This document shows positions 53,966 to 64,000 of a stretch of 64,000 nucleotides of DNA, in pieces. The notes beneath the pieces are model-generated. The model ran no database searches and had not been told where the DNA came from. It was given only the letters and a program-made list of their open reading frames with translations. A program made the translations under genes and the position numbers. Position 1 is the stretch's first letter, and each line of letters opens with the position of its first letter. Source of the DNA: Monomorium pharaonis (Eukaryota > Arthropoda > Insecta > Hymenoptera > Formicidae); contig NC_050472.1 in NCBI RefSeq assembly GCF_013373865.1, positions 12,733,913 to 12,797,912 of the forward strand, written 5' to 3'.

Positions 53966-54718
53966 ATGAACTATTACGTTCCAATCCAGCAAAATGAAGC
54001 GTATGATAAACCGTAAGTATTTTTAATTTTTAAATTCTTGTCATTTATATTCCCTTCTACATTCATTCTTGTCGTCTATATTTTCTTCAACATTTATTCA
54101 CATTTTATTTCTAATTTTCTGTATTCTTTTTACAGAACACTATCGCAGCCGTGCTATATTCCGCGCATCTTGGGAAGAAGATATGCTTTGACTGCCACAG
54201 CATATAAATACTTGGACATTGGAATCAGTGTGGGATCTATATGTGTAGAATTATTGATTGGTGACAACCGAGGTAATCAACTACACCTGACTTATGCGAT
54301 GTGGAAAACGTTCATCGAAAAACGTGCGGATATTGCACAACTTATGCAGGCAGCTATACCTTCTTCAAGAATTTTGATTCATGATCTAGTTATAGATCTC
54401 GTAAATATACGTAAAGAAAATATTGTAAAGTTAACATTATATAATACTAGTATGTATATGAAACCATCAACTATACAATTCTTATTAGAACTGGAAGATT
54501 GTGTTGAACAAGTATGCTATCAAATGCATCAAAATATTTATGTTGTTGGTAAAAAATATAAACAATTTGTTACTATTTTACGTCAAAATCATATCACTAA
54601 TAAAAGTGATGCTGTAAAGATATTACATGAAAAATATGATAAGACGTGTCTCGTAGATTGCGAGTTATTGGCTTATGCATCCAACAATATTGTATATGAT
54701 GCTTTACAAAACAAATAA
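53966..54718 (+). CDS. Unidentified two-exon gene at the Polinton right flank
   Basis: Exon 1 (53966-54012) begins MNYYVPIQQNEAYDKP. A 123-base intron (GTAAGT to TTTTTACAG) leads to exon 2 (54136-54718), giving 209 residues without a stop. Phrases include YIPRILGRRYALTATAYKYL, GDNRGNQLHLTYAMWKTFI and a helical C-terminal region with KQFVTILRQN. I do not recognise the family. A TATA box is placed correctly, and codon use looks like the Polinton genes next to it, so it may be an accessory gene of the element that escaped decay. An AATAAA hexamer overlaps and follows the stop (about 54714). Confidence 0.6.
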
Positions 54719-54814
54719 ATAAAAAAGTCTCATAGATTGTGAATTTATGCATCAGACAAATATTGTATATGATACGTTATGAAATAAATCAATGAAAAAA
54801 TTTATAAATAAAAT

Positions 54815-54970
54815 GTAATAGATCAATATTGGTCCAATATCGTTAAACCAATATTGGCTAAATAAAATAAAGCGTCTACTTTACAATATTAGACCAATAT
54901 TGGGAAAACAATTCACATCTAATATATTTCATATAATTTTCCAATATTGCGCAAACATATATTGCTACTA
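54815..54970. repeat. Short block of the CAATATTGG satellite
   Basis: It has the same words as 30606-31390 (ACCAATATTGGC) and ends TTGCTACTAGGGG, the inverse of the left end there. Confidence 0.6.
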
Positions 54971-55493
54971 GGGGACGTTTGCGTCACACGGTATAATCTT
55001 TTTAAGTACTTGGTGTTATGCCACTGCCACGTCGGCTAATTCTCTTTTTTAATAAATTTTTTTAAATATTAAATACATTTTTATCCAAAATTTTACAGTT
55101 AGTATTACATGAATAATATACATATAATTGTAACTTTTTATAATAGTATGATGTAAACAACACTGCAAACACAATCCGTTTCAATTATTATTTTATAATA
55201 CTGTCACGAACTGGATAATATTGTTCGTTTTTGGGTCAATACGTTTAAGGTGGTTCGGTACTGATTCTCTAGTCAATAACACAACCAACACAAAACTTTC
55301 TCAAATTTATAGAAATAATTCCTAAATTAATTTAATATTTTAAGTTTACAATTTTTCCCATGTTTCAGTTGATTTTTATTATTTATTTTGCAATAATCAA
55401 ATTCATTTATCACTCGCTTGATGAGCAAAGGCATCGGACGCCGAGCATTGCGATTGCGTACGCGTTAGCGCCGTGCCGGTCTAGCAGAAAGGT
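54971..55493. other. Interval without recognisable features
   Basis: AT-rich sequence with a more mixed block near 55425-55490 (CGTTAGCGCCGTGCC). I see no gene or repeat end here. Confidence 0.35.
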
Positions 55494-56720
55494 CCCAGAT
55501 AGCACACAATATTTATAAAACATTTACAAAATATTTTTAATATTTATTTTAAATATTTTATAAACATTTTGTGACCTTAGATTTGACAAATTATAAAGAT
55601 TTATCATAAATATTATATAAAAATATTTATGAAATATTTATAAATATTTATAAAATTACTATCTTTATTTTTTTATTTACCATAAATATTTTATAAAATA
55701 TTTAGTCTGTATTTTAATAATATGTTAAGAGGCTACATACACCTAGCAATTTTGAAAAAATGCATTTTTTGTTTTTTTTGCATATTTGTAAAGTATAAGG
55801 TCTTGAGAATATCCCCTGCAAGTTTCAAAGTGATTCTTTGAAAATTGTCGGAGATATAACGAGAACGATCCAAGTGCGTTCGACGACGCTGGGACGCGAC
55901 GGGCGCGCCTTAATCCTTCATAGTAGGTAGCTTACGCATGAATATTACGCCGGCAAGCTAGGATCGAAGCCTTTGATGCTGCTACATCTGGGAAGAGTTT
56001 ACTGTATGACCTTGGAATGGATGACTCCATATAAGTTTGAAAAAAAATTATCTACGTTTTAACCAAATGTCAAACTTTAAACGCGTTTTTCTCGAAACTT
56101 TATTTTCATTTTAAAACGTGTACCAAAAATATTTCGGAAATGGTTGGACCGATTTACTTGAAATTTGGAAGGCTTAATCTTCACAAAAAAGGCAGTCTTT
56201 ATCGTGGCGGATTTTTTTAGAGCTCTTACTTTTTTTTGCAGTTAAGAAAACGACCGATTTTTATCCTAAACAATCGCTTTTTTTTTTAAACGGCCGCAAT
56301 TTTGCCAAAAATTGATATTTTAAAAATCAGCCACGATAAAGACTAGATAATTTTATACAGTTTAAGAAAATTCTAGGCTGGTCTGTTTCAGATAAGTCTT
56401 GTACGAGCTGCGATTGGTACCGCAGAGCACCTTTTTTTAACAAGATTTTGCGAAGAGAACAATATCTCCGCCATTTTTAAATATTTTTAGTTCTTTATTC
56501 TGAAACATGAAGAATGTATTTTAAAGTAAAGAAAACTAGGATTAATTACACATATTACGTTTCGAAAAAAAATCGAAAAAAGGCTTATTTTTACGTCTCT
56601 GGGTGTATGTAGCCCCTTAAATAAAAATGTTTCCTTCATGTATATCAAATATGTATAAAATATTTATATAATATATTTAAAAAATTTAAATAAATATTTA
56701 GAAATGTAACTTATGATTGT
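55494..56720. mobile_element. AT-rich CCCAGATAGCACA repeat split by a TTAA element
   Basis: It starts CCCAGATAGCACACAATATT and its body matches the AAATATTTATA block of the CCCAGGTAGC elements, running up to TTAATATGTTAA at 55728 and resuming at 56617. The right end is unclear. Confidence 0.6.
55729..56616. mobile_element. TTAA-flanked piggyBac-like MITE
   Basis: Inverted ends GAGGCTACATACACC and GGTGTATGTAGCCCC are flanked by TTAA (55725-55728 and 56617-56620). The host repeat continues on both sides, and the uninterrupted host copy has one TTAA-like site. The target choice is that of piggyBac (Kolobok is an alternative). The 888-bp interior has no transposase. Confidence 0.75.
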
Positions 56721-57059
56721 AAAGCTTGTGATTTCAAGTTTAAGTGGTTAATTTTTGAATGTTTTTCAGTTTTTTCCAAAAATTATTATATGACTTTTGG
56801 TAAAATATTGAGAGACTCCCATAAGAGCAATAAAGACAATTTTTAAACAGCTTGCTTTCCAAAATTTTATCGGCAACATAAACTGAAATTTCAGCAGAAG
56901 ATGCATTTTATATTAAATAATGATCTCCCCAAGTCTCATTTCAATCTCTCGTGTTTGATTTTGGTATCGACTCTAACAGCACATGATGTCATTAGAATAT
57001 CCTGTACTCGTACTGTAAACATACGTACCGTATATAATGTACTGAAAATATTCTTATAA

Positions 57060-57306
57060 TATCTTCTATAATATATCATTAATCGTATATTATTAAAATG
57101 TACCTGTTATATCTAAATCAGTATATTATTTCTCGTATATTCTTAAAATTTACTATTGAGTTATGCAATCTAAATACCTTTTATTTTAATATTTAAGGTT
57201 TATTTTTAGACGCTAAAATTGCACAACTCAAAAGTAAATTCTAAGAATATACTAGAAATAATATACGGATTTAGATATAACAGGTACATTATAATAATAT
57301 ACGAAC
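57060..57306. repeat. Hairpin repeat around ACCTGTTATATCTAAATC
   Basis: AAAATGTACCTGTTATATCT is mirrored by AGATATAACAGGTACATT about 190 bases later, and TTGAGTTATGCAATC by TTGCACAACTCAA further in. Confidence 0.7.
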
Positions 57307-57384
57307 CATGATAAGTACTTAGCGCCATCTGTCCACCGATACCCTTGCGCGCTGTTCTCGTGTGGAGTGCATAGACTGAAAGGG

Positions 57385-57660
57385 AACGGACAGAACTGTC
57401 CCTCACCGATTTTAATCAGCTTTGGATATGTTGTAGAACATAAAAAAATATTAGACCCATATTTTTTTAGCGGCGTATCTCGACGTTTAGGGGTTGAAAC
57501 CACTCGAAAATAACGCAACGTTTTTCGTTTTTTGCGAATATCTTTGAAAATATAAGGTTTATGAAAAAATGTTCTATACAAAAGTTTCATGGCATTTTAT
57601 ACTCTTTATAATAGTATATTTATATTTTTAAAAAATTTCAAACTTTTTAATTTACTCCAC
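57385..57660. repeat. Dispersed repeat, copy 1
   Basis: It starts GGGAACGGACAGAACTGTCC and includes CTCGACGTTTAGGGGTTGAA. The same text in the same orientation begins at 63747 and runs off the window end. Confidence 0.8.
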
Positions 57661-58239
57661 CCCCACCCCCTTTTTTTTCAACATTTTGAAAATTTTGTAA
57701 GGACAAAAATTAAAGAGCATTAAAAGCCGAATCTACCCATATATAATAACATATGGGTTCCATCATTCTCAATTATTGGCAAAACGAGATAGTAATCTCG
57801 CGCTATAGGTGCCACGCTAGAAGTAGTGTTGCGTTATTTCTTTAGTCGCGTCACACTCAATAACTGCCCCTTCTGCGTATATTTTTATATTAGAACATAA
57901 AAATGGATTAATTTTAATTATATAATACGCAACGCGCGCGTATTACACGATATAAAGCATAAATGCATATATATAACAAAAGTAGCATTTATATACGTAT
58001 GTGCCTACGTACATTTTCAATGTTACAAATGCGAATATAAATTAATATGAAGCAAAATATTTTTTAACATTTAAAACTGCAAATACAATATAACAAAATA
58101 TATAATATCAAGAGAAAAATATAAAATATAAACTGCAATAACTATTTGCATAATTATATTATTTACATGCTTTTCAACACATTATTGCACTATATGCACA
58201 TAGCACGCTCTGATAATAAATATTATATAAGTATATAAT
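57661..58239. other. AT-rich gene-free interval
   Basis: I see no coding region or clear repeat ends. A short CG-rich word (AACGCGCGCGTATTAC) occurs near 57930. Confidence 0.35.
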
Positions 58240-59125
58240 TTAATTTAATTTGAAGTTTGAAAATACATTTATACGGATGTATATATACATTTTGCATACG
58301 ACATGGACAAATAACTTTAATATCAGTGTTGATAGAGGGACCGATTGTTTTCGCGCAAGCGCATCACGTGAGGCTTCAGTAAAATATCCATTAGTAGTAG
58401 GAAGAGATCTTTGGTCATGCATTTTGCACACAACACCAGCGTATAAATATAGCATAGACGTATAAATATAGTGATAGACGGATCGGTTGTTCTCGCGCAG
58501 ACGTGAGGCTTCAATAAAGTATCTATTAGTAATAGGAAGGAGATATTTGGTCTCCATACAATTTTTTTACAAATTTATAAAAACGTTAACACATTTTATA
58601 TATTTAACACGCACGCATATATTTGCATATCGTTTGCATTATATATTTGTGTATATATATTCAACATAAATTAAGGAATTAAAAATAATTTGTATTTAAT
58701 AATAAAAATCCAGTTAAAAACGAAAAAGAAGGTAAATTTATGGAATAAAACATATATTTAAATTGAAATAAAATATTTCATTTGTCGGCACTCATACAGA
58801 ATACCCACATTTGTCACAAGGCTAAGAGAAAATCGCCAAAAAATCTTACCAGTATTTATCAAATAAAATACGATATTTATAAATTATTCTATTTAATACG
58901 AGAAAATACACATGCGTGTTTAATATGTGAAATGTGTTCACGTTCTTCTAAATTTGCAAAAAAAATTGTATGGGGACCAATCATCTTTTTCCTATTACTA
59001 ATAGATACTTTATTGAAGCCTCACGCCTGCGCGAAAACAACCGATCCGTCTATCACTGTTGCTAAATTTATACGCCGGTGTCGTGTGCAAAATGTATTGC
59101 ATATATACATCCGTATAAATATATA
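58240..59125. repeat. Inverted and direct repeats around GATCGGTTGTT
   Basis: Two direct copies (about 58330-58430 and 58465-58560) carry GCGTCAGGCTTCARTAAARTAT-type text. An inverted copy lies at about 58965-59125 with ATACATCCGTATAAATATA. It is a decayed element with inverted arms of about 300 bp. No gene. Confidence 0.6.
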
Positions 59126-59201
59126 TAAAGGAGAAGCTGCCTTTTTAGCTCGTAGTTGGTAATGTGAACAAGTATATTGGATAGTATATTGTTACAAGTA
59201 T

Positions 59202-60741
59202 CCCAGGTAGCAAGGTGTCGTCTAATTGACGGCACTTTTTGGTCATTTTATGACGAACCAGACGTCATAATGTCGAGATAAAATGACGTCTAAATGTCGT
59301 AAAACTGACGTACATTTGTCTCATCTTAACGACGTCATATATTGACGTCAAAAATACGTCATTATTTTCATATTATTGACGTCATTTTCAAGAAGCTGGT
59401 ATCGTACATTTGGCGGTATTTTATTGTTATTTTTATGACAAAACATAGGTTTTTAGATTACATTTATTAAAGACGACATTTTAACGTCATTTTTATGACT
59501 ATCCCAGTTAGTAAAAGCCGTTATTTTGACGTTTTAGAAAATATTTTGGGTACATGTCCTATATATGCAGTACTTGCATTATGTAAATATCGAAATAACA
59601 TAATTATAATGTAAAAAAAAAATTGGCTTGTTTCTCAACAAGCATCGTGACCCACCACATCATAGTCACATTTGGGATTGCCTAACTTCCGCGGTCACCC
59701 ATCCAACTCTGAACTGCCGTCGACGTTGCTTGACTTCGAAGATCGTACGCTACCTAGCACTTTGTGATGATCCGTGAACACTTTATGCTCATGAATACAT
59801 ATTTGTTATAGATTAGTTCAATAGATGCGAGAAACATGAAACTTGTAGTTAACTAATATTTTTAATAAATATAAATTCACAGTTTTTTTCATGATTTTTA
59901 CATATGCGAAATAACATGTGGAATAACTTATAAAAATATGTTTTTGCTCTGTTCTTTTGATAAAGCTAAATTATACCTCAGACAGAATGCAATATTTATA
60001 AAATATTTATAATATTTATCCAAATATTTTATAAATATTTTTGTGGTCTCAGATTCGACAAATCATAAAGATTAATCATAAATATTATAAAAATATTTAT
60101 GAAATATTTATAAATATTTACAAAATATTACTTATACAAATCTTTATCTTTTATTTACCATAAATATTATATAAAATATTTAGTCTATATTTTAATATGT
60201 TGAATAAAGATTTTTTTCTTCGTATATATAAAATATGTGTAAAATATTTATATAATATTTTGAAAAAATAAATATTAATAAATATTTTAATAACATTTAT
60301 CATAAATATTATGTGCTGTCTAGGATGATTCTAAAATATTAATAGTATTAATTATATAAAATATTATATTAATTTTAATAATGTTGTTTATTAACCAATC
60401 TTTAAATAATGATTAATAGTTATAAGTAGCAAAGTGTCGTCCACCTCAATAATTCGTCATTTGAGGTCAAATCATCAATTATTACAAAGAATTATAGTTA
60501 ACGTCAGTAATTACTATCACTGATAAAACCTTATTAATATGTCGTAAAATGATCAATTAACTGACGTTATTAATTAGTCAAGAATATGACGTCGGAAATA
60601 CGTTGTAGGATGGATAAATGACTGACGTAATTAATAGGTCAAAAAATGACGTTACTATTACGTCTTAATTTGGTAACATGACGTCCGCGACCTTAAATGA
60701 CGAATTATTAACGTCGTATTAACGTCACCTTGCTACCTGGG
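59202..60741. mobile_element. CCCAGGTAGC-family TIR element, copy 3 (complete)
   Basis: A 1,540-bp element has ends CCCAGGTAGCAAGGTG and CACCTTGCTACCTGGG, flanked by AT on both sides. It is nearly identical over its right 900 bases to the copy at 1-910. It has a 5S-like segment at 59643-59768 (minus) and TGACGT-rich arms. Confidence 0.9.
59643..59768 (-). other. 5S rRNA-like segment
   Basis: It has the same layout as 45284-45410: minus-strand GAAGTCAAGCAACGTCGACG then TTGGATGGGTGACCGCGGAA. Confidence 0.7.
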
Positions 60742-61109
60742 ATTGTTCTTTCGTGAATTATTACTCTTTACTCTCTTAATGTGTGCCGTTTAATTCTGTC
60801 ATCGTCATTCATTTTTTGTCATCTTTCATATTATTCTCCGATTTCATATTTCTAAAAAAATTATTTTTTAGAGCAATTTTCATAACAATAAATGTTGTAA
60901 TTGATGTTGTGATTGATTTTACATATTTTTTGTAATCATCTGTATTAGCACAATTATTTCGTTTACAAAATTATTTTTTATTTACTTTAAATGTCAAATA
61001 TTTATTTTAATGTCTTGACTGTGGTCTCCCTATAATTATTATTCGGTTTTGGTGACCTAATTCATTTTGACTTATTATTTTTTTTATCAAAAGAGTTTGA
61101 GACGACATA

Positions 61110-62215
61110 ACTATCATAAAAATTCTGGTAGAAATATTTTTACAATTTTTTACCCCAAAAAATGCGAAGACTACAATTTTTTATGATTTAATTATAACTT
61201 TGTGCGATACATCTACTTCATTTTTATGTCAAACAACGCGATTTGGGCCATGCTTGTAATTTTTCATAAATTCACTTAGAAAAATTTATGGAAAACTGCA
61301 AACATCTATGAAAATTTACAAACATTTATGAAAAATTACAAACATCTATAAAAAGTATAATTTTTCGTAGATGCGTTGTAATGTTATAGAAAATCACAAT
61401 TTTCTACGCAAATCTATGAAATATTACAAGCATGACTCAAATCGCGTTGTTTGAAATACAAATGATGTATCGTACAAAGTTGTAATTATCATAAAAATTG
61501 TAATGTTGCATTTTTTGCGTAAAAAGTTTTAAAAATATTTTTATTAGTGGTATTAACGTACCCAATTCTAATATTAGATATGTTGTAAAAATATAAAAAT
61601 AATGATAAAAATATTATAAGCCCAGATAGCCAAATAAACGCAACGTGTTGTTATTTTGCTGTCACTTATTCCCTATTAATTTTATCAAACTAAAGCCAAG
61701 AGGTTTCCTCAAACTGTCTGTTGTTCTGACATCATGTAAAATTCTACATTAGAATTCAACAAACTGACGGCAAGTTGTCAACATGCATGCACAATTGCTG
61801 TCAATGTGACAAGTTTATTATTCCTCAATGCATGCACTTATAATTTTATAAACCTTATGAAGGTTATTTGCTCTCCTAATGTTAACTTCGTTCCACGTTA
61901 AATTACAATGACAGCAAATTGTGGGCAAGTTCACAACATACATGCAGTGCATTAATTTACCCGATATGCTTAATCTCGCTTGGCTATCTGGAAGTATATA
62001 TATTACATGCGGTCATAAAAATATTCGTAGAATGTTGTAGATAGTTGTGAATAGTTGTGATTTTTAAAACTCAAAAATATTTCTTACAACTTACTACAAT
62101 TTATTACAAATTGTCATGAATTTTTACAAATTTGTAGAAAGTTTTGATTTGTTGTAAAAAATTTTAATTTTTTATGGAAATGCATAAAAAATTGTAGAAA
62201 TATTTCCACCAGGGA
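61110..62215. mobile_element. TIR element with TGGTAGAAATATTT ends and inner hairpin
   Basis: CTGGTAGAAATATTTTTACA near 61125 is mirrored by TTGTAGAAATATTTCCACCAG near 62190. Inside, a 180-base arm (61150-61265, around CAACGCGATTTGGGCCATGC) is mirrored at 61415-61525. A smaller TIR element occupies 61621-61992. Confidence 0.6.
61621..61992. mobile_element. CCCAGATAGCCAA element
   Basis: It starts CCCAGATAGCCAAATAA and ends TTGGCTATCTGG. Its interior has mirrored words around TGACGGCAAGTTGTCAACATG. The same end sequence occurs at 35660-35672. Confidence 0.6.
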
Positions 62216-62300
62216 AGACAATTTTATTTATTGATTATGAAGTGTATTATTTTTTATATAATAAAAGATTGAGATATATATTTAATTTTAATATTTCAGA

Positions 62301-62690
62301 ATGCTGCAATTTAATCCATATAATGTGATATTTTTACTCGCTATAACTTTCAATAGTTTGGATTATCCGAATACTCCGATAACATCGCAGGAAAGACGAG
62401 TGAATGTAAAAATTGAACGTATGCTATTAGAAATAAAAAATGAAGAACAATTTCAATTAAAAAAGAAAGAAACTTTAGATTTTTATGATGAGTATGAGGT
62501 CCCAGAAGCGGTAAAAGTTGATTTATTAGAGGCGGATGAAGAAAAAATTTATTTTCCAGAAGAAGTTATTTATGATTCAGTTGAAAAAACAATATCAAAT
62601 GACTATAATAGGCAAACCACAATACAAACAATTATAAAGGGTTCGTTAGTGCTAAGCAAAAATAATACAATAAATAGGTCAATATATTGA
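62301..62690 (+). CDS. Unidentified exon or small gene
   Basis: The 129-codon frame starts MLQFNPYNVIFLLAITFNSL just after a TTTCAG acceptor-like site (62295-62300), and is rich in acidic and lysine residues (RMLLEIKNEEQFQLKKKETL, DFYDEYEVPEAVKVDLLEAD). I do not recognise it. It could be the first or an internal exon of a degraded mobile-element gene, since no partner exon is evident. The N-terminal hydrophobic stretch might be a signal peptide. Confidence 0.35.
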   Translation: MLQFNPYNVIFLLAITFNSLDYPNTPITSQERRVNVKIERMLLEIKNEEQFQLKKKETLDFYDEYEVPEAVKVDLLEADEEKIYFPEEVIYDSVEKTISNDYNRQTTIQTIIKGSLVLSKNNTINRSIY

Positions 62691-62789
62691 GCCAAGGCAC
62701 AATTTCCCTAATACGTTATAATTTATTAAATAAACATATAATTATAAACGTGACTAATAACACTGTGTTGAAAAATGTTCAATTTTGAA

Positions 62790-63745
62790 ACGTTTCGACT
62801 ATACTTAGTCCTCTTCAGTCATAATAAATTACCAATATGTGTGAACTTAAATATAAATGAAATAATTTCATTATTTTTTATTTTATTATTCGTTTAATTG
62901 TTGAGACGGTATTATTTAACCTTCACCTGCCGCGGCCGGGGTCCTTCGGCTGGCAGGGCTCTAGTTCTTACTGATTATAATTTTATTAAATTTAAAGTCT
63001 ATCTATTCCGAATAAAATTTGGGCGCCAATCAGTTAACGGAACTGATAACCACACACGTGATGGGAAAGGACGAGACTCACAAGGCGGGTTCCATTGGAG
63101 GACCCAAGTAATAATCGATTGCAAGACTACTGAGAGTAGACGGAGACATGAATTTATTTAACTCACAATTTACATGGCCCCGGATCACAATCTCACAACG
63201 GTTCGTCTCCACCGGCACCACTCCACTATATTTAATTATAATTTGTTCGTTCGCAACTCAAGACAGCTCCCCGCGCACCGACGACTCGCCGCTTCAACAG
63301 ACGGAAGGGAAGTGTCTCCTTCCCCTGTGCTTACAACACGGCTCGGCTTCTTTCGGGGCTCCACGATCTATGGAGTCGATACATGTCGATACGACCTGTC
63401 GATTTTCGGCGCGTCGCGCAACATTTAGACTATTACTACCATTCTACATTTAGGGTCACCAACACCAGGACAAAACGATCGAGCATAGAGTCCTCGGCGA
63501 ACCCCGAGGAGCAAAATCGAGCGATGACGTCAGGGAAACTTTCTATTTCCTCCCTTTCTTTCTTTTCTTTTGTCACATTGTATTACTTATTGGTTCACAT
63601 TTTTACTTATTATGACACATTTAATACGAAATGCGTTGTTTTATGGTCACCTGTTTTAACTGTTTAATTACATTTTCGTGTCCATTATTTCATTTATGTT
63701 TAAGTTCACACATATTGGTAATTTATTATGACTGAAGAGGACTAA
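62790..63745 (-). mobile_element. Possible LTR-type remnant between inverted tails
   Basis: TAGTCCTCTTCAGTCATAAT (62807) is mirrored by ATTATGACTGAAGAGGACTA (63725), so about 75 bases at both ends are inverted copies. Between them, on the minus strand, TGTTGGTGACCCTAAATG (near 63458) could begin an LTR, and GATTGGCGCCCAAATTT (near 63030) resembles a TGGCGCC primer-binding site. No polymerase ORF is seen, so the LTR reading is tentative. Penelope-like tails are an alternative for the mirrored ends. Confidence 0.35.
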
Positions 63746-63746
63746 C

Positions 63747-64000
63747 AAGGGAACGGACAGAACTGTCCCTCACCGATTTTAATGAGCTTTGGATATGTTG
63801 TAGAACATAAGAAATTATTAGACCCATATTTTTTTTTATCTGCGTATCTCGACGTTTAGGGGTTGAAACCACCCCTCGAAAATAACGCATTTTTTTGTTT
63901 TTTGCGAATATCTTTGAAAATATAAGGTTTATGCAAAAATTTTCTATACGAAAGTTTTATGGTATTTTATACTCTTTACAATAGTATATTTAGATTTTTT
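63747..64000. repeat. Dispersed repeat, copy 2 (cut by window end)
   Basis: Direct copy of 57385-57660, beginning GGGAACGGACAGAACTGTCC. Confidence 0.8.

Noticed and set aside
30606..54970. One giant element bounded by CTAGTAGCAA ends
   Set aside because: The two ends belong to short blocks of the same satellite and could be separate elements; no target duplication could be shown.

Overview
This is AT-rich eukaryotic (animal) DNA with spliced genes, polyadenylation signals and very dense nested repeats. The mix of Polinton/Maverick, Harbinger with a MADF/BESS partner, P-type, Penelope-like and MITE sequences, plus an Ana2/STIL-type centriole gene, points to an insect. A hymenopteran such as an ant is my best guess, but this is inference without any database search. 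Only two ordinary host genes are convincing: a four-exon STIL/Ana2-like gene (14063-17958, +) and the tiny OST4 oligosaccharyltransferase subunit gene (CDS 28730-28834, +, with an upstream non-coding exon).

Region 1-14 kb is stacked TIR elements. A 71-bp tandem-repeat element starting near 6.1 kb contains a complete 4,790-bp PIF/Harbinger transposon (6451-11240, TAA target duplication). That transposon has a three-exon DDE transposase (+) and a four-exon MADF/BESS protein (-), both apparently intact. Several MITEs (11.3-13.9 kb) and a 74-bp satellite lie directly upstream of the STIL-like gene.

Region 18-37 kb is mostly non-coding repeats. It holds a 3.6-kb long-inverted-repeat element (21503-25110), a hierarchical MITE nest (25.1-28.0 kb) with five MITEs abutted and separated only by TWA trinucleotides, OST4, a 111-bp satellite, and two oppositely oriented Penelope-like fragments with further insertions.

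Region 37.7-54.7 kb is a decayed Polinton/Maverick. In order it has an unidentified spliced gene (-), a nuclease-like hypothetical (-), major capsid (-), penton/minor capsid (-), adenain-like protease (-), a PLA2-like capsid protein (-), packaging ATPase (+), a virion-type hypothetical (+), a coiled-coil protein (+), a chromodomain integrase (+), family-B DNA polymerase (-), and an unidentified two-exon gene (+). Most core genes carry stops or frameshifts. Three genes are split by later insertions with clear target duplications (2 bp, 5 bp and 8 bp), so the element is dead.

Region 55-64 kb is again repeats: a TTAA-flanked piggyBac-like MITE, another full copy of the CCCAGGTAGC element, long hairpins and a possible LTR remnant.

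The most unusual theme is a group of TIR families whose termini all begin with CCC and which make 2-bp target duplications of varying sequence (AT, TA, TT, CT). Some contain 5S-rRNA-like or tRNA-like segments in their interiors.
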